From NCBI RefSeq assembly GCF_028747985.1, contig NZ_CP118108.1, forward strand, positions 5,306,001 through 5,370,000: a stretch of 64,000 nt of DNA, written 5' to 3'. The notes beneath the pieces were generated by a model. That model was not told the origin of the DNA and searched no databases. It saw only the letters and a program-made list of their open reading frames with translations. Positions 34,992 to 43,349 of this stretch are shown here, piece after piece (position 1 is the stretch's first letter; each line of letters begins with the position of its first letter). The stretch is from Paenibacillus urinalis. Lineage in GTDB: Bacteria > Bacillota > Bacilli > Paenibacillales > Paenibacillaceae. Made by a program: the position numbers and the translations under genes.

Positions 34992-35747
34992 ATGAAGCTT
35001 TCTAAGCGTACCATTATTGTGACAGGCGGTACTTCCGGTATTGGTCTTGCCTTCGCCTTAGAGTTTATGAATCGCGGCAATAGAGTCATTGTCATCGGTC
35101 GGAATCAGGCAACCCTTGATCAAGTTACCAGTAAACATAAGGGGCTCATCGGACTGCAAGGTGACGTCTCTAATGCAAACTCCGTTCGTGAAATGGCTGC
35201 ATTCATACGTGACCGCTACCCAGAAGCCTCGATCTTATTTAACTCAGCTGGTATTATGCGCGCATTCGAATTGATGGACGACAACCTCGATTTGGAGCGA
35301 ACGACCGCAGAGGTGGATACGAATTTAAACGGGACCATCTGGATGACAGAAGCTTTACTCCCTCAATTGAGCAGGCAGGACGAAGCCATGATTGTCACTG
35401 TAAGCTCCGGTCTGTCCTACGTCTCTTCGCCCGCTCATCCGGTCTACTCGGCTACGAAGGCAGGAGTGCATATGTTCACCAACGCACTGCGAATCCAGCT
35501 CAAGAAGTCTGGAAGAAACGTTCATGTGATGGAGCTTGTCCCGCCTCTCGTTGCGGAAACCAGTCTCCAACCGGATATGCACAGCAGCGGCCCTATTCCC
35601 AACATGAGCCTAGATTCACTAGTGAAGCACGGAATCCATGGGATGGAGCAGAATAAAAAAAGGGTCGTCCCGGGCTTCTCCAAATTTCTACGCTTTGCCG
35701 GCAGATACTTTCCAGATGCCCTTTCGAAGAAAATTGCGCGGGGATGA
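34992..35747 (+). CDS. DltE-like short-chain dehydrogenase
   Basis: A 251-residue SDR. Cofactor motif is TGGTSGIG (about residues 11-18), NSAGI replaces NNAGI (about 84), catalytic Ser in VTVSSGLSYV and YSATKAG (about 153-159). The sequence pattern (SLQPDMHSSGP, FRYFPDALSKK-like end) matches the DltE/YvrD type of cytoplasmic oxidoreductases. It is controlled, by inference, through the TetR-type operators just upstream. Its stop overlaps the beginning of a receptor remnant. Confidence 0.88.
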   Translation: MKLSKRTIIVTGGTSGIGLAFALEFMNRGNRVIVIGRNQATLDQVTSKHKGLIGLQGDVSNANSVREMAAFIRDRYPEASILFNSAGIMRAFELMDDNLDLERTTAEVDTNLNGTIWMTEALLPQLSRQDEAMIVTVSSGLSYVSSPAHPVYSATKAGVHMFTNALRIQLKKSGRNVHVMELVPPLVAETSLQPDMHSSGPIPNMSLDSLVKHGIHGMEQNKKRVVPGFSKFLRFAGRYFPDALSKKIARG

Positions 35748-35748
35748 A

Positions 35749-36117
35749 ACAGCCGTACTTCAAATACTCAATCGTCAGCCCTCCTGTGCCACAAATACGA
35801 TTCGCTCTTCCGGTGGAGGTGTTGGCGATCCGCTCATTCCTGAGTTTCAGGACTTTAAAGCCTTAACTAACGGATGCGAGCCGAGTCTCGTACATATCAG
35901 TGAAGAAGTTTATGGTTTCCCCGTAGATACGATCAATATTCCGATTACCCAGCACATCTCGAACGAGCTTATCGATATGGTACAGCACGTAGCGGCACAT
36001 GCTGAGGAGCTACAGGCCACAAGCGAGCAGATTCTAGAGAACAGCAAGCTTGCTGTGGAGAATGCAGGGAAGGTCTCTCAGGTCTCCAGTCTAATCTGGG
36101 AAATTTCGGAACTATGA
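35749..36117 (+). pseudogene. Remnant of a soluble (YfmS-like) chemoreceptor
   Basis: Directly behind the SDR one frame reads FKALTNGCEPSLVHIS, EEVYGFPVDTINIPI, HAEELQATSEQILENSKLAVENA and VSSLIWEISE before a stop. This resembles the sensor-to-signalling junction of stand-alone YfmS-like methyl-accepting proteins, in which VSSLI-x-x-IS is normally followed by QTNLLGLNAAIEAAR. That conserved hairpin tip is missing, and no proper start codon lies outside the SDR gene. I read it as an inactive fragment joined to the SDR by a deletion. Recognition is by pattern only. Confidence 0.45.
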
Positions 36118-36200
36118 GAAAATGATGGGCGTCTCTGGGAATTTGATTAAATACTCGGTAGAATAATACCGCTTGGCCTCAAAATAGAACAATACATAGA

Positions 36201-36236
36201 ACAGCGATCCTCCATGGGAGAATCGCTGTTTTTTTT
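36201..36236 (+). terminator. Rho-independent terminator
   Basis: ACAGCGAT pairs with ATCGCTGT around CCTCCATGGGAG, which pairs internally, followed by eight T. It is the probable end of the SDR transcript. Confidence 0.88.
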
Positions 36237-36331
36237 ATGCCCGATGGAGATCATTCTTTACAAAAAATGTGATAAGCCATAATCAAACGATGATAATCTA
36301 CAAAGAATTAATTCAGATGAGGTGAACATTC

Positions 36332-37063
36332 ATGAACTATGAGACATACGCTTCCGATCTGCAACGACGATGGAATCAAGATATGAATAATAGACCGGAG
36401 GAATGGGTCGTTTCGGAGAGTTTATCAGCCAAAATTACGCAAGAAGGACAAATGAACGATTTTTACGGTGCTACCTCTGTTATCACATTATCTGAATCGG
36501 ATCGTCAAAAGTGCCGGGTCGCGCAGGAACGGCTGCTTGGCGTGTTGGAGCATCAACTCGTGAAACTCGAGCCTGAAACCTTCCATTTAACGATCCATTC
36601 CTTCAGCAATGTCAATAACACACCGGGTGGCAAGCAGGTGATTCAGGAGAAATTAGCTCAGCTTGAAGAAGTCATTGCGGCAGAATTCCGGAGCATAGCC
36701 GCACTATACGGAGGGCAGCGTATTCGGATGCGTTCTCTTGGAGTAAGTACCAGCGGCAAAGATGTCATTAGTATTAAATATGTACCCGCATCCAAGGACG
36801 ATTACGAGATATTAACCGATTTATACAATCGTATGGAGAAGATCTTTCCAGAATACAGGTCATATGTGCCGCATGTATCGCTTGGATACTTCAAACTGAA
36901 GAAGCTAGAACAGGCAGAAATCGCCTTGTTATATGATACGCTGGAGCGTATGTGCAAGGAGCTCGACTTGGATATCGTTCTGGATGTCGATCGCTTCGTC
37001 TATCAGCATCATTTTCATATGAACGACTTTCGGGATGTTTTTAGCATTCAAGAGTATAAGTGA
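36332..37063 (+). CDS. 2H phosphoesterase superfamily protein
   Basis: A 243-residue protein with two H-x-(T/S)-h motifs in the right spacing: FHLTIHSF (about residue 90) and YVPHVSLGYF (about 180). These are the paired catalytic histidines of the 2H phosphoesterase (LigT/2'-5' RNA ligase-like) superfamily, which act on 2',3'-cyclic phosphates or related RNA and nucleotide ends. It is larger than bacterial ThpR (about 180 residues), with an N-terminal extension of about 60 residues. It is monocistronic and its substrate is unknown. Confidence 0.75.
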   Translation: MNYETYASDLQRRWNQDMNNRPEEWVVSESLSAKITQEGQMNDFYGATSVITLSESDRQKCRVAQERLLGVLEHQLVKLEPETFHLTIHSFSNVNNTPGGKQVIQEKLAQLEEVIAAEFRSIAALYGGQRIRMRSLGVSTSGKDVISIKYVPASKDDYEILTDLYNRMEKIFPEYRSYVPHVSLGYFKLKKLEQAEIALLYDTLERMCKELDLDIVLDVDRFVYQHHFHMNDFRDVFSIQEYK

Positions 37064-37154
37064 CCTGGGACCGGTACGCTTACTTAAATGACTTTCAAGA
37101 ATTGCTGAGGTAATCAGGGCATTTGCAATATGGTTTCTTTTAATTCCAAGAAAA

Positions 37155-37174
37155 AGGCGCCCATTAGAGCGCCT
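37155..37174. terminator. Short hairpin between convergent genes
   Basis: AGGCGC and GCGCCT with an 8-nt loop, preceded by a run of A (T-tract for the minus strand). It is the likely terminator of the aldehyde dehydrogenase gene. Confidence 0.6.
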
Positions 37175-37218
37175 CTTCAAAAAATCATTTACTATATCGA
37201 GGATGTACGTTATAAAGA

Positions 37219-38709
37219 CTATTCCGGTATATAAGGGAGATCCAGTGCCTTCGGTACGTTGATGACATGTGTTTCCGTATAAGTGAGGATGCCTTCCTCG
37301 CCATATTCGCGGCCAACGCCGGATTGTTTGACGCCGCCAAAAGGGAACCTTACATCGAGCCCTTGCACAGCAGCTGTATTGATCATTGTCGTACCTGCTT
37401 CGAGCCTGCGTGCCACCCGAATGGCATCTTCTTCTCTTCCCCAGACAGAGCTCGTGAGTCCATAGATGCTCTCATTATGCAATGCAATAACCTGCTCTTC
37501 ATCGTCAAAGGGCAGGATCGGTACCGTAGGACCGAACTGTTCCTCTACCACAATTGGATCACGATAGTCACAATCGAGCACAAGGGTCGGCTGCAAGTAG
37601 TAGCCTTCATCAATCCGCTTCTGATCGAGAATTTGTCCCAGAGGAATGACTCTCGCTCCGCGTTTCTTCGCATCTTCGACCAGGCCCTCCACATATTGTT
37701 TCTGCTTCAGGTTATTGACCGGACCGACCGTCGTATTCGGATCAAATGGGTCTCCGATTCGAATCCAGCGATTGGCGGCCTCTATATATTTGTCCACGAA
37801 GGCATCATAAATCGAACGATGAACATATACACGTTTGGCAATCATGCAGATCTGGCCTGTTGTCAAAAAGTTAGAAACGACAATTCGGCGCATGGCCCGC
37901 TCATCGTTAACATCAAAGCCTTCCAGGAAGATCGCCGCATCGTTGCCGCCGAGCTCAAGCGTCATATGCTTAATCGTTTCCGAAGCAGCCTTCATAATAT
38001 GCTTCGCTGTTTCGGTTCCGCCTGTAAAGGCAATCTTGGCGACAAGAGGGTTCGAGGTCAGTTCAATACCCACATCGGATTCACCATGAACGACGTTGAT
38101 CACACCAGCCGGAAACTCACCCGCAATGATCTCTGCCACTTTGGTTGCTGCCAGTGGGGCAAATGGACTTGGCTTCAGCACAATTGTGTTGCCGGCAAGT
38201 AAGGCGGGAGCGATCTTAATCGTGGACAGCGCAATGGGATAGTTCCATGGGCTAATCGCCGCCACCACACCAATGGGATCATGGGATATGATCGTTTTAC
38301 CCGTCTCATGGTCTTTAACTTCTTCCTGTAGAACCGACTTGGCCTGATCACAGGCAAATTCCATCCACATCAATGCAACATACATTTCACCATGGGCATC
38401 ATAAAGCGGCTTGCCGTGCTCTCTAGACAGCAATTGGACAATGTCATTCTCCGCTGCTCTAACTTTCTCAATCGCCTTGCGCATGCGAGTAATGCGCTCG
38501 TCAATTGCACTCTGCTTCCATGCTGTAAAAGCCTCTGCCGCCGCCTCAATCGCTTCAGCCGCTTGCTCTTTTGTGGTGACCGGGAAATAGCCCACTATTT
38601 CAGTTGGGTTTGCCGGATTCTCTTTTGCTGATTGGGAAATGGATTTTACTCGTTGACCCTTAATGAAGTTCTCAACTACAATCGTCTCTTGGTCCGCTTG
38701 AATTGTCAT
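37219..38709 (-). CDS. NAD(P)-dependent aldehyde dehydrogenase
   Basis: A 496-residue enzyme of the ALDH superfamily. Cofactor site SPWNYPIAL (about residue 153), FTGGTETAK (about 230), general-base Glu in MTLELGGND (about 255) and nucleophile Cys in TTGQICMIAKR (about 290) are present. The C-terminal FPFGGVKQSGVGREYGEEG is typical of medium-chain and succinate-semialdehyde-like members. The chosen ATG at 38709 has GGAGGG at 7 nt. It follows a MetE-like gene on the same strand (24 bp), so the two may be cotranscribed. Substrate cannot be assigned. Confidence 0.92.
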   Translation of the reverse strand: MTIQADQETIVVENFIKGQRVKSISQSAKENPANPTEIVGYFPVTTKEQAAEAIEAAAEAFTAWKQSAIDERITRMRKAIEKVRAAENDIVQLLSREHGKPLYDAHGEMYVALMWMEFACDQAKSVLQEEVKDHETGKTIISHDPIGVVAAISPWNYPIALSTIKIAPALLAGNTIVLKPSPFAPLAATKVAEIIAGEFPAGVINVVHGESDVGIELTSNPLVAKIAFTGGTETAKHIMKAASETIKHMTLELGGNDAAIFLEGFDVNDERAMRRIVVSNFLTTGQICMIAKRVYVHRSIYDAFVDKYIEAANRWIRIGDPFDPNTTVGPVNNLKQKQYVEGLVEDAKKRGARVIPLGQILDQKRIDEGYYLQPTLVLDCDYRDPIVVEEQFGPTVPILPFDDEEQVIALHNESIYGLTSSVWGREEDAIRVARRLEAGTTMINTAAVQGLDVRFPFGGVKQSGVGREYGEEGILTYTETHVINVPKALDLPYIPE

Positions 38710-38733
38710 GTTCAATCCCTCCGTTGTATGGAT

Positions 38734-39822
38734 CTATGAATTCCAAACTTCGTCGGCAATTTCTTTCACGAAACGAAGTTTACGCCATTGTTGTTCTTCT
38801 GTTAAGATATTGCCTTCTTCTGTAGACGAGAAGCCGCATTGCGGGCTCAAACATAGCTGTTCAAGCGGTACATAGGTCGCCGCCTCTGCAATCCGCGCTT
38901 TAATTCGTTCCTTGTCTTCTAATTCACCTGATTTTGATGTGATTAAGCCGAGTACGACTTTTAAATCTTTACGATTCACATATTTTAATGGCTCGAATCC
39001 ACCTGAACGCTCGTCATCGAATTCCAGGAACAGCCCGTCCACGTTTAATCCTCCAAATATGACTTCAGAAGCGTAATCATAACCGCCGGTTGAGAAATAA
39101 TTGGATTTATAATTACCACGGCAAATATGCATCGTCACCACTAAATCCTCTGGTTTATGAGCCAAAGACTCGTTAATCATCCGCTGCATAATTTTCAGCT
39201 CTTCTGCCGGATCCCAGCCTTTTGCACGCAGCTTATCGTGACCTGCTTCAGAGAACAGATCTGCCCAGGCTGTATCATCTAATTGCAAGTATCGGCATCC
39301 TGCATCATAGAAGGCTTGGATCGCTTTTTGATAGGCCGTGATGGTGTCCTGAAGGAACGATTCACGGTCCTTATAAATTTCGTCATTGTATTCCACACGA
39401 TACAGAAGCATATTCGGGCTAGGAATGGTCTGTTTTGCCACTGTGTCACCCGCGTGCTTTTTCAAAAACTCGAAATGCTGAATAAACGGATGCGTCGAGA
39501 AATCCACTTTACCGACAATGCGAATACCGCCTTTGCGAGTTACCATGTTGTGAAATTTCAGTCCCGCTATTTCTTCGAATAACTCTACTCCATCCAAGCC
39601 GCCGAGAAAATCAAAATGCCACCAGCTTCTGCGGAACTCGCCGTCCGTTACGGCTGCTATGCCATTCTGCTTCTGCTTCTCAATAATACGGATGATCTCA
39701 TTATCTTCCACTGCCGTTAATTGTTCATATGTGATATTGCCTGATTTATATTGCTCACGTGCCTGAGTTAAGTTGGCAGGACGTAAAAAGCTGCCTACAT
39801 GATCATTACGAAATGGAATCAT
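38734..39822 (-). CDS. MetE-like cobalamin-independent methionine synthase (YxjG/YxjH type)
   Basis: A 362-residue protein corresponding to the C-terminal catalytic half of MetE: NDHVGSFLRP at the start, FDFLGGLDG, YLQLDDTAWADLF, zinc ligands in MHICRGNY (about residue 232) and SPQCGFSS (about 330). Bacillus YxjG/YxjH proteins of this length belong to the same family and are thought to act in methionine metabolism. No S-box or T-box leader is visible in the short upstream region. The ATG at 39822 has GGAGAG at 6 nt. Confidence 0.88.
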   Translation of the reverse strand: MIPFRNDHVGSFLRPANLTQAREQYKSGNITYEQLTAVEDNEIIRIIEKQKQNGIAAVTDGEFRRSWWHFDFLGGLDGVELFEEIAGLKFHNMVTRKGGIRIVGKVDFSTHPFIQHFEFLKKHAGDTVAKQTIPSPNMLLYRVEYNDEIYKDRESFLQDTITAYQKAIQAFYDAGCRYLQLDDTAWADLFSEAGHDKLRAKGWDPAEELKIMQRMINESLAHKPEDLVVTMHICRGNYKSNYFSTGGYDYASEVIFGGLNVDGLFLEFDDERSGGFEPLKYVNRKDLKVVLGLITSKSGELEDKERIKARIAEAATYVPLEQLCLSPQCGFSSTEEGNILTEEQQWRKLRFVKEIADEVWNS

Positions 39823-39999
39823 AGATGTCTCTCCTTCAACGCTATAATCTATTGAATATATCACGATTGAATAGATTGCATGTTATATGTAAAACGTATG
39901 GCTAGCTATAGCTTTTAGTAATAGCCGAGTCCTTCCCATCTGGACGCAAATGTGCAGAAAAAGAGCCGCACCAATGTTGGGCGACTCCTTGGCCATCAT

Positions 40000-40422
40000 T
40001 TAGTTTTGAAATTCCGTGAAAATTTGAAAGGTTATGCCGAATTTATCTGTCACATCACCAAAACCAGGACTAAAAGGCTCTTCCTTAAACGGAATATTGA
40101 CTTGACCGCCTTGCTGCAGTGCGTCATAGATTCGTTTCGATTGTTCCACCTCATTCGATGTAATGCAAATGGTTACCCGCTTTCCATCGGCAATAGGCGA
40201 ACCCCATGGAGCATCGGAAAACATAAGTTCCGATTCACCAACCTGCAGCTTTGCGTGTGCCACAAGGCTCTTGAAATCATCGGTAAATGTACTTGGCATA
40301 TCCGGCATTTCACCGTACGTAATGAGCGAGAGAACCTTGGCACCGATGGCTTGTTCATAGAACTGGATGGCATCCTTCGTGTTCCCCTCCAGCGTAATAT
40401 ACGGGGTTAGTTTTGAAGTCAT
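40000..40422 (-). CDS. VOC family protein (PhnB-like)
   Basis: A 140-residue vicinal-oxygen-chelate fold protein of the PhnB-like group: LTPYITLEGNTKDAIQFYEQ, then GKRVTICITSNEVEQSKRIY, ending with the family's DKFGITFQIF. The ATG at 40422 has GGAGG 8 nt upstream; in-frame sequence further upstream belongs to the preceding gene's other frame. It is third in a minus-strand set with an SRPBCC protein and a sigma factor. Function is unknown; these proteins often accompany ECF sigma factors of the SigJ/SnoaL type. Confidence 0.88.
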   Translation of the reverse strand: MTSKLTPYITLEGNTKDAIQFYEQAIGAKVLSLITYGEMPDMPSTFTDDFKSLVAHAKLQVGESELMFSDAPWGSPIADGKRVTICITSNEVEQSKRIYDALQQGGQVNIPFKEEPFSPGFGDVTDKFGITFQIFTEFQN

Positions 40423-40465
40423 ACATACTACCTCCTTGGATTTGGACGATATTCGAACGAACCGC

Positions 40466-40891
40466 CTAGGATCGCTCCGTGTACGCCTTGAAATTGTCCA
40501 TGATCGCTTGCCAGCCGGCTTGCTGGAACTCGGCCGGATTCGTGCTTTCGGGGTCAAACGTTTCCACGACCTTCGTTTCGCTGCCTTGCTCCATAAAGGT
40601 GATCTCGACTTTTCTCCCATCTCCTAACGTATATGAAATCAACTCATGCGTTTTCACTTCATCATATACACCGGCAAAATCAAACCCCATGCTGCCATCC
40701 TTCGCTTCCATTCTGGTCAGAAACTTGCCGCCCGTCCGCAAATCATTCTCCGCATTCGGCACATGCCAATCCTCAGAAGCTTGATTCCACTTCATAATGT
40801 GTGCCGGCTCCGTCCAGCAGCTCCATACCTTTTCCATTGGTGCTTGAATGACGGCCTGAACCGTTATTTTCGTTCCATTACTTGTTCCCAT
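40466..40891 (-). CDS. SRPBCC (AHSA1/YndB-like) protein
   Basis: A 141-residue START/Bet v1-like fold protein: TVQAVIQAPMEKVWSCWTEPAHIMKW (about residues 8-34), then GFDFAGVYDEV and FQQAGWQAIMDNFKAYTE, all typical of the AHSA1 family. It would bind a hydrophobic ligand in its cavity. The ATG at 40891 has AGAGG upstream. It lies 43 bp before the VOC gene and 64 bp after the sigma factor gene, so the three are probably cotranscribed. Confidence 0.9.
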   Translation of the reverse strand: MGTSNGTKITVQAVIQAPMEKVWSCWTEPAHIMKWNQASEDWHVPNAENDLRTGGKFLTRMEAKDGSMGFDFAGVYDEVKTHELISYTLGDGRKVEITFMEQGSETKVVETFDPESTNPAEFQQAGWQAIMDNFKAYTERS

Positions 40892-40955
40892 TTTGAAGAC
40901 ACCTCTTATCGTTTTTTTGTTATTCAATGATATAGACGTTATGGGGCCTCAAAAT

Positions 40956-41912
40956 TCATCGGTCTATCTGCTCAGGAAGCCCAAATCGTGAAAATAATTT
41001 GGTATTAATGAAATTTTGGACATGCCTTATCTTCCCATCTTGGGCTTCAATGACGTGAATTCCCCAAGGGATCAGGACGGACGCATCAGGACTTGGCATA
41101 TACTGTGCATAAGCAGGATAGCCGCCGTTTACTGTAATCGGCAGGAAGCGTGAGCCTTCGCAATGACCTCGTGTCAGCGAGAAGAACTTGAACAAATCGT
41201 CCTTGCCGCGCACCCACATCGGGAAAGGCGGCATCGACATGCAGCCCTCCTCATGGAATAGCGCGACTAGCGCATCGACATCGAATTGTTCAAAGGCGTC
41301 CACATACCGTGACAGCAGCTCGCGATCCGGCTGAATCTCCATCCGGCTAAGCTCTTCGGAACGGAGCTGGGTCCTGTTCATCGTCTCCCTGGCTCTTTGC
41401 AAAGCGCTGTTGACGGCCGCTGGCGATAAACTCAACGCTTCAGCAATCTCTTTAGATGACCAGTCAAATACATCCTTCAGAATAAGTACGGCACGCTGGC
41501 GAGGCGGTAAGGTTTGAAGTAGTGCAATGAAGCAGAGCTGTAGAGTATCTTTGCGAATGAAAGCTTCTTCGGGATTCCCCCCCATATCAGGAGCAATCCA
41601 TACCCATGAGGAGTCGGGCAACGTTTCGTGGGGTTCAATGATGGAGGCCGCCGGTTCGGAGAGATCAACGGGCAGCGCACGGCGTTTAGCTTGTCTCAGC
41701 TTGTCCAGACATAAGTTCGAGGCGATGCGATAAATCCAGGTTTTATACGATGATTCCTGCCGGAATGAGTCCCTGCTCTGCCATACACGGATGTATACCT
41801 CTTGAACAGCATCGTCCGCATCATCGATGGATCCCAGCATTCTGTAGCAGAACGACGTTAACGCCGGCTTTAAATTTTCTAATACTTGCAGATCCAATGT
41901 CATCTCGCTCAT
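40956..41912 (-). CDS. ECF-type sigma factor with C-terminal SnoaL-like domain
   Basis: A 318-residue sigma-70 family protein. Region 2 (about residues 14-78, MLGSIDDADDAVQEVYIRVW, YKTWIYRIASNLCLDKLR) binds core polymerase and the -10 element. Region 4 (about 130-180, LPPRQRAVLILKDVFDWSSKEIAEAL) binds the -35 element. A SnoaL-like domain of about 120 residues follows (DRELLSRYVDAFEQFDVDALVALF). In this ECF group the C-terminal domain replaces a separate anti-sigma factor. The ATG at 41912 has AAGGAG at 6 nt; the in-frame extension to 41957 has none. Confidence 0.92.
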   Translation of the reverse strand: MSEMTLDLQVLENLKPALTSFCYRMLGSIDDADDAVQEVYIRVWQSRDSFRQESSYKTWIYRIASNLCLDKLRQAKRRALPVDLSEPAASIIEPHETLPDSSWVWIAPDMGGNPEEAFIRKDTLQLCFIALLQTLPPRQRAVLILKDVFDWSSKEIAEALSLSPAAVNSALQRARETMNRTQLRSEELSRMEIQPDRELLSRYVDAFEQFDVDALVALFHEEGCMSMPPFPMWVRGKDDLFKFFSLTRGHCEGSRFLPITVNGGYPAYAQYMPSPDASVLIPWGIHVIEAQDGKIRHVQNFINTKLFSRFGLPEQIDR

Positions 41913-42038
41913 AGCAGACTCCTTTTGACAGGTGGTATTTTGGATATATTTGGTCATAGTTTAACACAGGAGCGTCTAGCAATCACCCTTCCATTATTGT
42001 AAAAAAACTATATAATACGAGAAAGGAAGGTGATCCGC

Positions 42039-42848
42039 ATGCTAATCGAAGAGTTACAAAAGAAGTTAGTGGATAAAATCATTCTAGAGACAAGTCCCGC
42101 CTTCGTCATTCTATTTGGTTCTTTCGCTAGAGGCACAACTCATGATGAAAGTGATATCGATCTGGCTTATTTCAGTGACAAGCAGCTATCACCTTATGAA
42201 CGTTTTGTACTTGCTTCTGAGCTAGCGGCTATTGCCAGCCGAGAGGTCGATTTAGTCGACATCAAACAAATTGATACCGTGTTCAACATGCAAATTTTTG
42301 AGCAGGGCATTCCAATCTATATACATAACGAGAATGAATTTATACGCCAAAAAATGCGTGCCTATAGCATGTATGCTACGTTAAGCGAACAGCGCGCTAC
42401 CATTATTGATGCGATTAAAGAACGAGAAACGGATTCGGCAATGAATGATGTTGTTTTGAATAAGGCGGCGACAATCGAACGTTGTATTAAACGTATTCAT
42501 GAAGTGTACGAAGGCAACCCTGCAAACCTAACGGACTTTACGAAGCAGGATAGCATCATTCTGAATATTCAACGTGCTTGTAAAGCGAGCATTGCCCTAG
42601 CCATGCATATTGTCAGCAATCGTAAGCTGGGCGTGCCAAAAGCGAGTCGTGACGCATTTAAACTGCTGCTAGACGCCGGATTAATTGAAGATAGCTTAGC
42701 ACAGACCATGATGAATATGGTCGGATTCCGAAATATTGCTGTGCATGACTACCAGACATTAGAGCTTGAGATCTTAGAGGCGATTATAAAGAAGCATGTT
42801 GATGATTTTAAAGTTTTTACGAAGGTGATTATACAGTTGGGGGAATAA
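42039..42848 (+). CDS. Single-chain MntA-HepT (nucleotidyltransferase-HEPN) protein
   Basis: A 269-residue protein. Residues 1-110 are a minimal nucleotidyltransferase with GSF (27-29) and D39-I-D41 (the GSx10DxD motif), plus a later Asp in EVDLVDI, as in MntA antitoxins. Residues about 125-269 are a HEPN domain ending in R231-N-I-A-V-H236-D-Y238, the RX4HXY RNase motif of HepT toxins. MntA and HepT are usually separate overlapping genes, and MntA silences HepT by AMPylating the motif tyrosine. Here both are fused, so inactivation could occur in cis. The ATG at 42039 has AAGGAAGG at 8 nt; a GTG at 42030 is the alternative. Confidence 0.82.
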   Translation: MLIEELQKKLVDKIILETSPAFVILFGSFARGTTHDESDIDLAYFSDKQLSPYERFVLASELAAIASREVDLVDIKQIDTVFNMQIFEQGIPIYIHNENEFIRQKMRAYSMYATLSEQRATIIDAIKERETDSAMNDVVLNKAATIERCIKRIHEVYEGNPANLTDFTKQDSIILNIQRACKASIALAMHIVSNRKLGVPKASRDAFKLLLDAGLIEDSLAQTMMNMVGFRNIAVHDYQTLELEILEAIIKKHVDDFKVFTKVIIQLGE

Positions 42849-42911
42849 TCGTATTCTCCATTCTATAGTTAGACACCAATAGCCACTCAACCCATGAGCG
42901 GCTATTTCATA

Positions 42912-43069
42912 TTATTGAGACGAGCTAAACAACTCTCGAAGATAATCTCTACGTCCATGCAAAATACGGTGGATGACTACTGTATCATTTATGATCCGAT
43001 AGAACACCACATACGGACTCACCACAATACTGCCGCTGGGGTATATTTAATCTTACTCTTTTGCGGCAT
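42912..43069 (-). pseudogene. RelE/ParE-type toxin gene with internal deletion
   Basis: On the minus strand an ATG at 43069, overlapping the antitoxin stop, reads MPQKSKIKYTPAAV, a normal RelE/ParE N-terminus, then hits a stop. In another frame the sequence continues as SPYVVFYRIINDTVVIHRIL and HGRRDYLRELFSSSQ-stop, a typical RelE/ParE C-terminus including the conserved R-I-L-H-G-R-R-D end. The middle (about 50 residues, with most of the core sheet) is missing and the ends are out of frame. A deletion with frameshift has removed toxin function. Confidence 0.78.
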
Positions 43070-43325
43070 CGATCTTCCTCCGCATTCTTTCCATTACCTG
43101 ATCATGATCAAGTAATTCTGAACCCTCTGCAATCTGTTTTTCCGCTACTAACAGCTTAGACTGTAATTTGATGCGAGCCTCCATTCGTCTGAATGTCTCA
43201 TGGCTCATGACAACTAAATCAGCTTCACCGTTTCGTGTTAATACCACAGGTTCATCAATTTCATGGCAATACTTTGAGAAACCGTCGTAATCTTGTCTAA
43301 TTGTTGTCGAGGGTTTGATGTTCAT
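43053..43325 (-). CDS. Phd/YefM-type antitoxin, partner toxin deleted
   Basis: A 90-residue antitoxin. The N-terminal DNA-binding part reads NIKPSTTIRQDYDGFSKYCHEIDEPVVLTRNGEADLVVMS, the Phd/YefM signature. The C-terminal tail (ELLDHDQVMERMRRKIDAAKE) is the usual toxin-wrapping segment. The ATG at 43325 has AGAAAGGG at 9 nt. The toxin start codon lies inside its last codons, the usual antitoxin-first layout, but the toxin is broken. The orphan could still autorepress or neutralise related toxins. Confidence 0.85.
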   Translation of the reverse strand: MNIKPSTTIRQDYDGFSKYCHEIDEPVVLTRNGEADLVVMSHETFRRMEARIKLQSKLLVAEKQIAEGSELLDHDQVMERMRRKIDAAKE

Positions 43326-43349
43326 TTTTAACAACCCTTTCTAATATCA

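Noticed and set aside
39823..39999. S-box or T-box riboswitch before the MetE-like gene
   Set aside because: The upstream stretch is too short and shows neither the conserved S-box helices nor a T-box sequence.
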